From Acetobacter orientalis (lineage in GTDB: Bacteria; Pseudomonadota; Alphaproteobacteria; Acetobacterales; Acetobacteraceae), in the NCBI RefSeq assembly GCF_000963965.1, contig NZ_BAMX01000007.1, positions 1 to 64,000 of the forward strand: a DNA stretch of 64,000 nt, read 5' to 3'. The notes below the pieces were generated by a model that did no database searches, had not been told where the DNA came from, and saw only the letters and a list, made by a program, of their open reading frames with translations. This document shows positions 16,570 through 28,600 of the stretch, one piece after another; position 1 is the stretch's first letter; each line of letters opens with the position of its first letter. A program made the translations under genes and the position numbers.

Positions 16570-19056
16570 ATGTGTTCAGAATTGCCTAAAAATGAATTTT
16601 TATACAAACTTCTTGTGCAAAATGTTTTTGATTACGCTATCTATTTTTTGAACCCCGATGGTGTTGTAACAAGTTGGAACGCAGGAGCAGAAAAAGCCAA
16701 GGGTTACACAGAAAAGGAAATTATTGGCAAAAATTTTTCGATCTTTTATTCAGAAAAAGATCAAAAAAGAGGTCTACCACAAAAAGCACTAGAAACCGCA
16801 CACACAAAAGGTAAATTTGAAGGTGATGGTTGGCGCTTTAGAAAAGATGGTTCAAAGCTACGTGCATATGTCGTTATTGATCCAATTTACAATGATAAAA
16901 AAGAAATTATTGGCTACGCAAAAATAACAAAAGACATAACGCGAGAATATAAAGCTAAAATAATAGCTGATGAGCAGTCAAGAAACTTCAGGCTTATGGC
17001 CGAAGGTATAAAAGACTATATTATGTATATGATCGATAGAAACGGGAAGATCTTAAATTGGAACTCTGGAGCACAAAGAGCCAAGGGTTATACCACTGAA
17101 GAAGTTTTGGGTAAGCATTTCTCCATTTTTTTCACGGAGGACGATTGCCAATCTGGCCTACCATACCGCGCCCTTGCAACCGCTTTAGCAAAAGGAAAAT
17201 TTGAGCACGAAGGGTTTAGAATTAGGCGTAATGGTACAAGTTTTTGGTCTCAAACCACAATTGACCCAGTCTATGACGAAAAAAGCCAACATATTGGTTT
17301 TGCTACAATAACTAAAAATTTGACAGAACAGAAAAAAAATCAAGATGCTACCAATATAATTTATAGAAACCTCAACCTAGCTCTTGAGCATATGTCTCAA
17401 GGCCTATGTCTTTTTGACAAAAATGAATGTATGGTTATATGCAACGACCGTTTCACACAACTACTTGGAATTAACCAAGAAAAATTTGAAATGGGAAGTA
17501 CGTTTACTGATTTTTTGTGGCTTTTGCATACAACATCCAATGATAGTATTTCAGAAATTGCAAAAAGTGTTGATACACAAAGACAGAAACACTTCGAGCA
17601 TGCTGAGCCTGGAAAAATAAACCACGAAGAATACGTTTTTAATGGTTTAACAATTAATTTTAGCAATAGATTTTTAGCTGATGGTGGGTGGGTATCGACC
17701 ATTGAGGATATAACAGAAAAGAGAAAAATTGAGAATGAAGTTAAAATTCTTGCGCATCATGATTTTTTAACAGGATTGAAAAACAGAACATCTTACCAAA
17801 AGAAAATAGATGAAATATTTGGAGCAGATAATAACTCTTTATTATTTGTAGATGTTGATTTATTTAAAGAGATCAATGACCAGTTTGGTCACCCTGCAGG
17901 GGATAATATTCTAAGAGAAGTCGGAAAAAAAATTCAGAAAAATCTTTCCAAAAAAGAAACAGTTTATAGAATAGGGGGAGATGAATTTGCGATTATTTGT
18001 AGGAATTCAAATTTTGAAGAGGATGTTCTTAGTCTCTGTGGTCGAATTTTAAGAGAGTTTAATACTCCAATTCAAACTGAATGGGGAGATATTTCCTTAA
18101 GTGTTAGTATCGGGGTTGCTAGCTCATCTGACTGCAAAAATATTGATACCTGGGTGCAGCATACAGATTTAGCACTTTATGCAGCCAAAGAGGCAGGTAG
18201 AAATCAGTTCCTCCGCTATGAAAAAGGAATGCGAGAAGCAATCCAGAAAAAAAGAAAACTAGAATTTGATCTCAAAAAATCTCTCGAACATGAAGATTTT
18301 TTCCTTGTTTATCAGCCAGTTGTTAATGCTCAAACACATAAAGTTTCTTCTTTTGAAGCCTTGCTACGCTGGAAGCACCCAGTCGATGGTATTATTCCAC
18401 CGATCAACTTCATCCCCTTTGCTGAAGAAATTGGTTTAATGCCGTCTATTGATATGTGGGTTGTAAAAGCAGCTTGTAAAGAAGCTCTTTCTTGGCCACA
18501 TCATGTTTCAGTTTCTATTAATATTTCTGCTAAAACTTTTGAATTGAATAATATTTCAGAATCCATACTTAAAATTATTGAAGATGTTAATATAGACCCA
18601 GGCCGCGTTGAAATTGAAATTACAGAAACCAGCATGCTTTTAAATGCTGAGGAAACAATTAATAAAATTAAAAAACTTACTGAAAATAATATAAAAATTG
18701 CTCTTGATGATTTTGGAACAGGCTATTCCTCATTAAGTTTTCTAAGAGATATCCCCTTTAATCGTATTAAAATAGATCGATCTTTTATCAAAGATATTGA
18801 AAGTAATATACACTCTATTGCAATTATTAAGGCAATAGCAGGCATAGGAGATGCTCTTGGAGTCAGTATTACCGCTGAAGGTGTAGAGACTGCTAGCCAA
18901 ATATCTTTGCTAATGCGCGATAAATGCTATGAGCATCAAGGTTACTATATTAGTAAGCCTTTTGAACAAACACATATTCTACCGTGGATATTGTCCTATG
19001 AATCAGAGATAGTCTCTGGGACATTAACAGAAAAAGAGCAAATATGCTTAGTTTAA
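16570..19056 (+). CDS. PAS-PAS-PAS-GGDEF-EAL cyclic-di-GMP enzyme
   Basis: An 828-residue cytoplasmic regulator without membrane segments. Two similar PAS domains occupy roughly residues 5-135 and 140-260 (each with a WN-x-GA-x-x-AKGYT motif). A third PAS (LALEHMSQGLCLFDKNE) spans about 270-390, followed by GGDEF and EAL domains. RIGGDEFAI near residue 468 is an intact cyclase signature, but the RxxD inhibitory site that often lies just before it is absent. The EAL domain has EALLRW near 595, DDFGTGYSSL near 712 and ITAEGVET, so phosphodiesterase activity is plausible too. ATG 16570 follows a GGGGA sequence at a good distance. It could tune c-di-GMP for the cellulose synthase further right. 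Codon use is AT-rich compared with the pigment genes. Confidence 0.9.
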   Translation: MCSELPKNEFLYKLLVQNVFDYAIYFLNPDGVVTSWNAGAEKAKGYTEKEIIGKNFSIFYSEKDQKRGLPQKALETAHTKGKFEGDGWRFRKDGSKLRAYVVIDPIYNDKKEIIGYAKITKDITREYKAKIIADEQSRNFRLMAEGIKDYIMYMIDRNGKILNWNSGAQRAKGYTTEEVLGKHFSIFFTEDDCQSGLPYRALATALAKGKFEHEGFRIRRNGTSFWSQTTIDPVYDEKSQHIGFATITKNLTEQKKNQDATNIIYRNLNLALEHMSQGLCLFDKNECMVICNDRFTQLLGINQEKFEMGSTFTDFLWLLHTTSNDSISEIAKSVDTQRQKHFEHAEPGKINHEEYVFNGLTINFSNRFLADGGWVSTIEDITEKRKIENEVKILAHHDFLTGLKNRTSYQKKIDEIFGADNNSLLFVDVDLFKEINDQFGHPAGDNILREVGKKIQKNLSKKETVYRIGGDEFAIICRNSNFEEDVLSLCGRILREFNTPIQTEWGDISLSVSIGVASSSDCKNIDTWVQHTDLALYAAKEAGRNQFLRYEKGMREAIQKKRKLEFDLKKSLEHEDFFLVYQPVVNAQTHKVSSFEALLRWKHPVDGIIPPINFIPFAEEIGLMPSIDMWVVKAACKEALSWPHHVSVSINISAKTFELNNISESILKIIEDVNIDPGRVEIEITETSMLLNAEETINKIKKLTENNIKIALDDFGTGYSSLSFLRDIPFNRIKIDRSFIKDIESNIHSIAIIKAIAGIGDALGVSITAEGVETASQISLLMRDKCYEHQGYYISKPFEQTHILPWILSYESEIVSGTLTEKEQICLV

Positions 19057-19144
19057 TTTTTGTACCAGACAGATATAACTGTGCGAGATATTGAAATACA
19101 TTTTTTATTTTCCCAATCAAAGTATAGTTGAAAATATATTTAAA

Positions 19145-19173
19145 TTATCGATCAAAAATCGATAAACGTTTTT
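19145..19173 (+). terminator. Probable terminator after the GGDEF-EAL gene
   Basis: TTATCGAT at 19145-19152 pairs with ATCGATAA at 19158-19165 around a five-base loop and is followed by ACGTTTTTG. The short stem plus T run, about 90 bases after the stop codon, looks like a rho-independent terminator. Confidence 0.5.
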
Positions 19174-19196
19174 GCTCTTTACGGTAGTAACAATGT

Positions 19197-19223
19197 GGCC
19201 CCACTATGATTTATAGTGGGGCC
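19197..19223 (+). terminator. Strong GC hairpin, second terminator candidate
   Basis: An 11-bp perfect stem (GGCCCCACTAT / ATAGTGGGGCC) with a five-base loop. It lacks a long T run, so it may act as a back-up stop or RNA-stabilising hairpin rather than a classic terminator. Confidence 0.5.
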
Positions 19224-19631
19224 TTAAACTTGCCTGAAAAACAACCAAACACCCAAAATTTATGACTGATTATTTAATGTGAACGAAAATGCTTACAAAG
19301 AAATAATATTAAAACGTTATACTAACATGTATATCAACAATTTAGTTAAGCAGTATAAATTAGCGTTAGAAAGAACATCTAAAGCGCCTTATTTTTAGAT
19401 ATCATGCACTCTATAACGCCAACCTTTATGTTTAGATATGAAATTTAAATCCGGCCAACAGAATATGATATAGTGAAATTTGGAGGTCAGACTCCTTGTA
19501 ATATCGCAAAAACAACTTAGTGCAAACTATCTAATAAGCTTAATTTGTTAGAGTGGATAGCGCATCATATCTCTATTCAAACATAGTAAAAAACAGAATC
19601 TGACAAAAAATAAAAAATTATATTTTTTGAG

Positions 19632-19678
19632 AAAAGTGCAAAAAGGGCTTTTTTAAAAAAAGCCCTTTTTGCACTTTT
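19632..19678 (-). terminator. Long hairpin terminator of the autotransporter gene
   Basis: A near-perfect palindrome of about 47 bases, with arms containing GTGCAAAAAGGGC and GCCCTTTTTGCAC and a loop of only one or two bases. It lies 21 bases beyond the autotransporter stop. It is symmetrical enough to work in both directions. Confidence 0.8.
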
Positions 19679-19698
19679 ATTTATACTCCTGACGTCTT

Positions 19699-22600
19699 TT
19701 ACCACTCTAGATGGAAGCCTCCTGTACCTGCAATACCGCGAGAAACATCCGAAAACACTCCAGTAAATTTACCATAAAGAGACCAACCATCGAGTGAGAA
19801 CAGATTGAGGCCAGTCTCAACACGACCTGAATCGTGCCATGACTCTGTACCATGGGTTGTAAAGCTATATTCGGGTGCAAGTTGCAGCGCAGAAGTCGTG
19901 TAACGCTCTGGCAGGAACTCGTGCTGCCATGCCAACCTTGCAAAGGGGGTGAGTGAGACATGCCCCCCCAAAGACTGTTTTGTATCCATCTGCACGCCTG
20001 CGGAAAGTGGGAATGACCAGATTGTACGGTCATGATGCACCAACCCTGTAATAGCCGTAGCGGTCTGTGCACGCTCGTAACTGCCATTCATATTTAGAGA
20101 AGAAAACTGTAAGGCCACAAAGGGACTGATAGAGCTTGCCCCACGATGCAACGTATAGCCGCCCTCAATTTTACCGCTGGCGCTGTTAATTGCATAAGCG
20201 CTAGCAAACCGCTCCTGAATGGACGGAATAACAACAGATGAGGCCATTGTGCCGGGAATATACACACTCCGGTTAGAGTTAACATGCGTGTGCGTATAGC
20301 TTAGCACCATATTTTCATAAAAATTCTTTTGCTTTAAAGCACCATATAGAGCGGCATGGCCGGAGTTAAGCTGGCCATAAGCCGCACGTTCTGCGGCACT
20401 AACATTAGAACGATCCCACCCACCCGCTAAACCAATGAGCATGTTCGGATTTACCTGATAATCTAAACCGGCGGCCATACCATACCCATAGGTATTAAAC
20501 TGCGCTGTACCAGTATGGGTATTCCCATCGTATGTAGTGTTGCCACCGTAGCTGTTAAGCCATGCGTGCCAGTTTTCTGTATTGTTGCAGACTTGAACAG
20601 ATTTTTTATCCTTCTTGGCTATGTTAACACCTTGTGCCGCGCAGTCTCCCAACACAACGCGGCCTGCTTGCACGCCTGTGCGCCATGATGCAGTTTGCTG
20701 CAAGACCGTTGACATAAACAGATCATTATTATCGATAATTGCCTGCTGGTAGTCACTTTGCGCTTCATCATTGAGCGCATGATACATCGCGTTGAGAGCT
20801 TTAACATCTGGTTGGTAATAAAGCGCAGAATACAGGTGCGTTAAACCTGCTGAGTTTGTAACCGGTATTACCCCCAGCATATTTGCCAAAGACCCAGCAA
20901 CAGCATCTGTGCCTTTAGGGGTAAAGGTGACATCACGCGCCAGTACCAAATCTGCACCGTTGCCTGCCAACCCATAGGAGGTAACGGCAGACGGCAGCGC
21001 ATCTATAACTAAACCGTTGTTGGTCGTGCCTTCTTGTGCACTCACAATCACATCACCGCGGGTCCCGGGCCGTATGTCGCCCGGATCGGTAATGTTGAGC
21101 TTGAGCGTGCCTGCCAAAGTGGCCTTACCGCTTACGTTCAGTTTGTCCGTAACAGGGTCTAGTTCTACGTCAGCCACGTAGGTGCCTGTTGCCAACTGCA
21201 CAAAAGAGCCGGTCAGATTGGTCGTGGTAATCTGACCTACCCCTCCGGGCGAGAAATACCCGGCATTGGTCAGTACGTCGTCTGTACCGGTACCAAGATG
21301 TACAGTATCACCTGTAATAAGGCGACCTTCAACATGGTTGGTTAACGCAGCATTACCAAGATTGATTGAACCGATAATAGTACCTGTATTCTCTACGGTA
21401 TCACGTATTTGGGTGCCACTACCTTGAATGGCGGTGCCATCGATCCAACCGCCTGTGCTACTTAAATGACCAACACTATCAAGCACGATAGCTTCTACCT
21501 GCCCTTTTCCGGTAATAAAGCCAGCGTTAACCAACGTATTCGCTGCACCGTCCATCATACCTATGGCAGCACCTGTGCCTGTACCACCAATAATATGGCT
21601 GGAGGCATCTATATTAATGCTTATAGCACCATTGGTTTTGCCAACACTCTGCGCCCAAATAGCGTAAGAACCAGCACCGGTTGTCGCAATATCGCCGCTT
21701 TGGCTGATATGCACAGCACCGGCTGTGCCATTCCCGCCCAGTGTCAGCCCAGTTAGCTGGCCAGAGGCTTGAGCGACCAAACCACCGCCACCAGCGACAG
21801 ATTGTGCTACCAGACCGTTTGCCGCAGCGCCGGTTGTTATAATCTGACGAGCTGTGTTGGTAAGAGTTACTGCACCGCCATTACCTGTATTGTTGCTACC
21901 TGTCGTGCTAATATTTACGTTTTGCCCAGCAGACACAACCAACGCGCCACCGCCGCCAACAGACTGCGCAATGACAGCAGTTGCACCAATGCCCGATGTT
22001 TGAATAGTCGCAGCGTTTGTTACGGTTACATCCCCAGCAGAACCATTAGCCTGTGTGATATCAAAACTCACATCGCCATCACTGTTTAGAGATATGCCAC
22101 CGCCACCCCCAACAGACTGGGCAATAATGCCAACTGCTTCGTTACCTGTGGTTTGAATATACCCACTCTCCAGAGACGTAACGGTAACAGTTTGCCCATT
22201 GCTGCTCTGAGCATTGCCTGTGCCAGTACCACCAATGCTTACGGTATCACCCCCTGTAGCAAGGCCGCCACCGCCGCCAATAGACTGGGCCAGCAACCCG
22301 GTAGACGCCATACCTTTGGTAACAACCTGCCCACTATTGGTAAGAGTAACGGCGCCGCCATCTCCTGCACCGCCGTTAGAGCCTGACGCCAGAGCAATAA
22401 GCTGCTTACCTTTGTTAAATATGCCTAAAATGCTTTGTACAATCCCAAGGCCACCAGTGGCACTACCACCACCACCGCCAACAGACTGCGCAACAGCACC
22501 AGCAGCATACGTGCCCTCTGTTTGTAGATAAGCAGCATTGTTGATGCTCACAGCACCACCCGTACCCCCACCAGCACCATTAGCAAAAACACCGATAGAA

Positions 22601-25600
22601 ACAGCATTTAACCCAGCGGTACCACCATTACCGCCGCCACCGCCAATAGATTGCGCAAAAATAGCATCGGCATTGTCACCCTTTGTAAGAATGGCTGCAC
22701 TTAGCTGGTCAGAACCCTCTGTACCATTCAATACCGTAACAGCATCACCGTTACCCGCGGCACCGCCAGACCCGCCAACCGCAATGCCGTCATAGTTGGT
22801 GCCGCCGCCATTACCCCCACCACCGCCGATGGATTGGGCGAAAATACCGCGTGATGCTGCACCAACTGTCTGGATAACGCCTTGGTTACTGACCGTAACC
22901 GCACCCCCATTACCACCAGCACCGCCAATACCCCCAACAGCCAGAACAGCTTTTTCTGAGGCATCGCCAGCGTTACCGCCGCCACCGCCAATAGACTGCG
23001 CAAAAACACCATCCGCCTCGTTACCTTGCGTAGCCAGTTGCGCGTAGTTACTTACAGAAACACTGCCGCCATTGCCGGTAACTTTATTGGTTAGGGCGTC
23101 CGTTATCAGGCCTGTGGTGCTGCCACCAATGCTTATAAGGCCGCCGCCTTTACCCCCATTGCCACCACCGCCGCCAATAGACTGCGCCATAATGGCCGTG
23201 GCCATATCACCCACAGTGGTGACTGAGGCTGCCAACTGGTTGCCAAATGTACCATTGAGAACAACAACATCACCGCCGTCACCCGCGGCAGAACCCCAGC
23301 CACCTAGCCCTATTTTGCTAGAAGCGCTGGCATCACCACCGGCACCACCACCGCCACCAATGGACTGTGCAAAAACACCAAGTGAGCCACTACCATGTGT
23401 AGAAATTAGGTTCTGGTTATTGATGCTAACAAGGCCACCATTGCCGCCAATACCACCAACACCACCAATGGCTACAATACCGCTGCCAGCAGTACCGCCC
23501 GAGCTACCACCGCCACCACCAATAGACTGCGCCATGATACCATCGGAGTCATCTCCCTGAGTAACTAGTGCTGAGTAGTTATTGACCGCCACAGTGCCAC
23601 CATTGCCGGTAATAGTGCCGGGCAGCAAACTTGTTGAACTGCCACCAATACCTAACTTGCCGCCACCAGCGCCGCCATTACCACCACCACCACCACCACC
23701 GATGGATTGGGCAAAAATGGCATTAGACTGGTTACCCACGGTCAAAATAGTTGCGGGTGTAGCATTTCCTGTTACCCCGTTAATGACCTGCACATCGCCA
23801 CCATTACCGGCGCTTGTGCCCCAACCACCAACACCAACCACACTGGAAGAGCTGGCGTTGCCACCATTACCACCACCGCCCCCGATAGATTGGGCCATGA
23901 TACCGCTTGAGGTATCACCCTGTGTTTGAATAGCGTTAAGGTTGGTTACACTAACTTTGCCACCATTACCCGCCGCACCACCAAAACCACCGAGTGTAAA
24001 CGTGCTGCCCCCTGTTGAGGCATCACCCCCGTTACCGCCGCCGCCGCCAATAGACTGGGCAATAATACCCGCAGCTTCTGCATTTTGGGTTAGCACAATA
24101 CCGTAGTTGGTAACGCTAACAGCACCGCCCTCACCCGCAACTGAGTTAAGCAAACCGCCGCCCATACCACCAATGGTAATTTTGCCAGCACCGTCCCCAC
24201 CATTACCGCCACCACCACCGATGGACTGCGCCAGTATACCCGTAGCACCTTTGCCCGTTGTTTGAATAATACCTTGCCCACTCGGTTGATCTGCGCTGCC
24301 GTTAATAACGCTTACGTTGCCGCCATCACCCGCAGAGCTACCAAAACCACCAATACCCAGCTGACCAGAACTGCCAGAGTTACCTTGCCCACCATCGCCA
24401 CCTCCGCCGCCAACAGACTGCGCAAAAATGCCGATAGAATCTATACCGGTAGTGCTAATATTGCCGGTATTAGTAACTGAAACATCTCCACCACTTCCAG
24501 CTGCACCGCCAAAACCACCAATAGAAATGGTCATGTCGTTCATACCGCTTAAGGCAGATAAATACTGCAAATTGGACATGTCATTGACGTATTCATCAGG
24601 AATAACACCTGACAGGCCAATAATGGCCTTGCCACCACTACCGCCACCACCGCCAATAGACTGTGCGGCAATACCATCTGAAAAATTGCCTACAGTTTGA
24701 ATAAGCCCTGCATTGGAAACAGTAGTTGCACCGCCATCACCACTTGCACCACCAGAGCCACCAATGCTGAGAGAGAGCGATTTATTATCGCCCGTATTAT
24801 TTTTGATATACGTTAAACCATCGGGGTCGTCAGAGGTTTTGCCAATTTTTGGAATATCGGCTTTTTCAATGGTAAGCACCATAGAAATAGAGTTAGCCTG
24901 CCCCCCTGTACCACCACCGCCACCAATAGATTGCGCTAAAATACCAGCTGCATTTACACCAGATGTCGCAATAAGCCCTTGCTGAGTTACATCAACAGTA
25001 CCAGCGTTTTCGCCCGTGCCGCCAAAACCACCAACAGAAATGGCTGCATTAATAACATCCCCCCCGCTATTGCCGTTAAAGACCACCACACCAGACAAAC
25101 TGGTGCCGCCATTACCGCCACCACCGCCTATAGACTGGGCCACAATAGCTTGGGCATTAGCGCCTGATGTTAAAAGCTGGCCGTTACTGTTAACAAAAAC
25201 ATCGCCCCCTATCGCACCGGCACCGCCAAAACCACCTACTGTGGCGCTTAGGTTAACGGTTGTGTCCTCTCCGCCAGAAGAAATCATGAGAGAACCAGCG
25301 TTACCGCCGTTACCGCCACCGCCGCCTATAGATTGAGCGGCGATAGCGTGTGAGCTATCACCCTTGGTTGTAATATCACCTACAGAAATTACATCTACCG
25401 TGCTACCAGCACCGCCAACACCCCCAAAGCCACCTACTGTTGCTACAAAGCTTTTTGACGATTCATTGCTAATTTCACCGGTAAAAGCAGACCCACCGTT
25501 ACCGCCGCCGCCGCCTATAGACTGCGCCAAAATACCACTAGCCTGCGCACCCTGCGTACTAATGGGGCTATTGCTTTTTACGGTTACAGAGCCGCCATCT

Positions 25601-28600
25601 CCACCAGCACCACCCCAACCACCAACACTGGCACTGACGCCAATGCTGTCTTCAGAGGCACCAACCTGTGCACCGAGTGTAGAACCACCCACACCGCCGC
25701 CGCCGCCTATAGACTGCGCAACCACCGCGCCAGCATCATCACCCGTGGTAACAATGGCTCCATCGACCGTCACCAGCACCGACCCAGCACTACTCGCTGC
25801 CTTGCCGCCAAAGCCACCCAACGCAAAGCCAGCACTTACGTTCGTGCCTTCGCTGTAAGACAGGGTTAGGTCTGTTGAGAACCCACCATTACCGCCACCA
25901 CCAGCAACAGACTGCGCCAAAATACCAATGGAGCCTTTGCCAAGTGTGCCAATAAAATCATCACTAGAAACTGTGACATTGCCGGAGTTTTCTCCGCTAC
26001 CGCCAAAACCGCCAATAGAGACCGCTGCGGCAACAGACGTGCCTTCATCTGTGCTCACATCAAGGCTGGCCGTGCCAGCAATACCACCATTACCACCGCC
26101 GCCGCCAATAGACTGGGCCTCGATGCCGATAGAATCATTCCCCTTCGTAAAAACTGTCGCACCCATATTGGATGTAGGGGTGGCGCCGTTTAGCGTATTG
26201 CTGGAAACAGTAACATCTCCAGCCGTGTTGCCCGACCCACCGTGGCCACCAATGCTAAATGCACCAGATGCAGAGTTTTCAGCCGAAAAGGCCAGCGAGC
26301 CAGCAAGGCTCATGCTGCCATTACCACCGCCGCCGCCAACAGATTGAGCAACAATAGCAGACGACATGGCCGCATCTGTCTGAATATACGCCGTGTTGGT
26401 GACACTGACATTGCCCGCCGTACCACCTGTACCGCCTTGCCCACCAACAGCAAGAGACAGCGCACCTGAGTTTTCACCCACAGTACCAGTACCCGCCACC
26501 ACCATGCTGCTATTACCACCACCACCACCGATGGACTGAGCTAAAATACCATCAGACAAAATATCATGCGTTGTAATGATAGCCGTATTGCTGACCGTAA
26601 CGCTCGAAGCCGTACTGCCAGAACCACCTTTACCACCAACACCTACAGAGGCCCCAAAAGAGCTTCCATCTGCACTTAATGAAATGCCAGCAGCCACCAC
26701 TATGCCGCTGTTACCACCACCCCCACCAATAGACTGCGCCATAATGGCGTTGGCCCCAGCACCTGTGGTGTCAATAGTAGCTGTATTACCAAGCGTAACA
26801 CTACCAGCCGCACCACCACCGCCACCAGCACCACCTAATGCCAAAGACAGCGTTGCCGACCCGTCATCTCCACTCAGGGCAAGACTACCTGCGGCAACTA
26901 CACCGCCGTTACCACCACCACCACCAATAGACTGCGCAACAAGACCGTTAGATAACGCACCACTTGTTTGGATAAGACCTGAGTTTTCAAACGTGACGGC
27001 CCCAGATTCTGACCCACTCCCGCCTGCACCACCTAGCCCAACACTAATAGCCAGCGAAGCACCCGTGGCGGCAGAAGCCGCCCCGGCAATGGCCATACCG
27101 CCATTACCACCGCCACCGCCAATAGACTGCGCAACAATAGCAGACGACGAGGCCTCTTGAGTTTTGATATCCCCTGAATTGGTCAGGCTGACATCACCCC
27201 CCTTACCACCAGAACCGCCTTTGTTGCCCAATGCAACAGATAGCCCAGCCCCTACCTGATCAGACAAGGAAATAGCACCGGCAACAGTTGTGCCTGCATT
27301 ACCGCCACCGCCACCAATAGACTGCGCCAAAATACCATCTGCATGGAGGCCATCAGTCTGAATAAGGCCGGTATTCTCTAAGGTAACATGGTCCGCAGTA
27401 CCAGCAGAGCCGCCACTGCCACCAAGCGCAAGAGACGCCGCCACACTTGCTGTACCTGTGGTAAAAGATAGCCCTCCGGCAACACTTAAGCCACCATTAC
27501 CACCGCCACCACCAATAGATTGTGCAGCAAGACCGCCTGAAAAATTACCTGCTGTAACAACTTGGTTTGTGTTTTTTAAATACACAGTAGCAGCATTACC
27601 ACCGCCACCACCGGCACTGCCCAATGCTAGGGCAACGCTACCGTTTGCCTCGCTTGATATGGCCACAGAACCAGCAACAGTTGTGCCCCCATTACCACCA
27701 CCGCCACCAATAGATTGTGCGGTTACACCAGTAGCACTTACCCCATCAGTCTGGATCAAGCCACTATTGGTTAGGCTGACGTCACTCCCCCCACCACCAG
27801 AACCACCAGAACCACCTAAAGCAACAGCGGCACTCAGTGCCCCTTCACCCGCAGAGCCACTGGCAGAAACAACAAACCCACCATTACCGCCACCACCGCC
27901 AATAGACTGTGCAGTCAAACCACCAGACATGGCACCAGACGTTACTACTTGGCCTTGGTTATCAAGCGTTACACCAGCAGCGTTTCCACCTTCACCACCG
28001 GATCCCCCCAAGGCAAGGTTCAGCGCAACAGACGCCTCTCCCGACACAGACAAAGAACCGGCAACATCCAAGCCCCCATTACCACCACCACCACCGACAG
28101 ATTGCGCAACAATACCAGAAGACAGAGCGCCACTGGTTTGCAGAGCGGCTGTATTAGACACAGTTACAAGGCCGGCGTCGGCCCCTGTGCCGCCAGCACC
28201 GCCAAGGCCAACAGCAACAGACCCACTTACATCTGGCGAGAGAGCCACAGAGCCAGCAACAGTTGTGCCACCGTTACCACCACCGCCACCAATAGACTGG
28301 GCTAGTATGGCATTAGATAAGCTACCCTTAGTTTGAATAATCCCTGTATTGGTCAGGGTTGTTGCACCAGCCTGCCCCCCAGAGCCACCCTTACCCCCAA
28401 GGGCCACAGCCCCCGACAAACCAGGCCCGCTAGCTGCCAACGACAAGTTAGCCGCCACCGTCAGGCCGCCATTACCACCGCCGCCGCCAATAGACTGTGC
28501 AACAAGACCACCAGACATAGCTCCGGCAGTAACAATCTGGCCCTCATTGTGCAGGGTCACTGTATCGGCAGTATTACCGCTCCCACCAGCGCCGCCGAGG

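Larger units (their letters stand above)
19057..19698. other. Intergenic region between convergent genes
   Basis: About 640 AT-rich bases separating the GGDEF-EAL gene from the end of the giant autotransporter gene. Apart from three hairpins (19145, 19197 and 19632) nothing was recognised; no coding frame with sensible composition was found. Confidence 0.5.
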
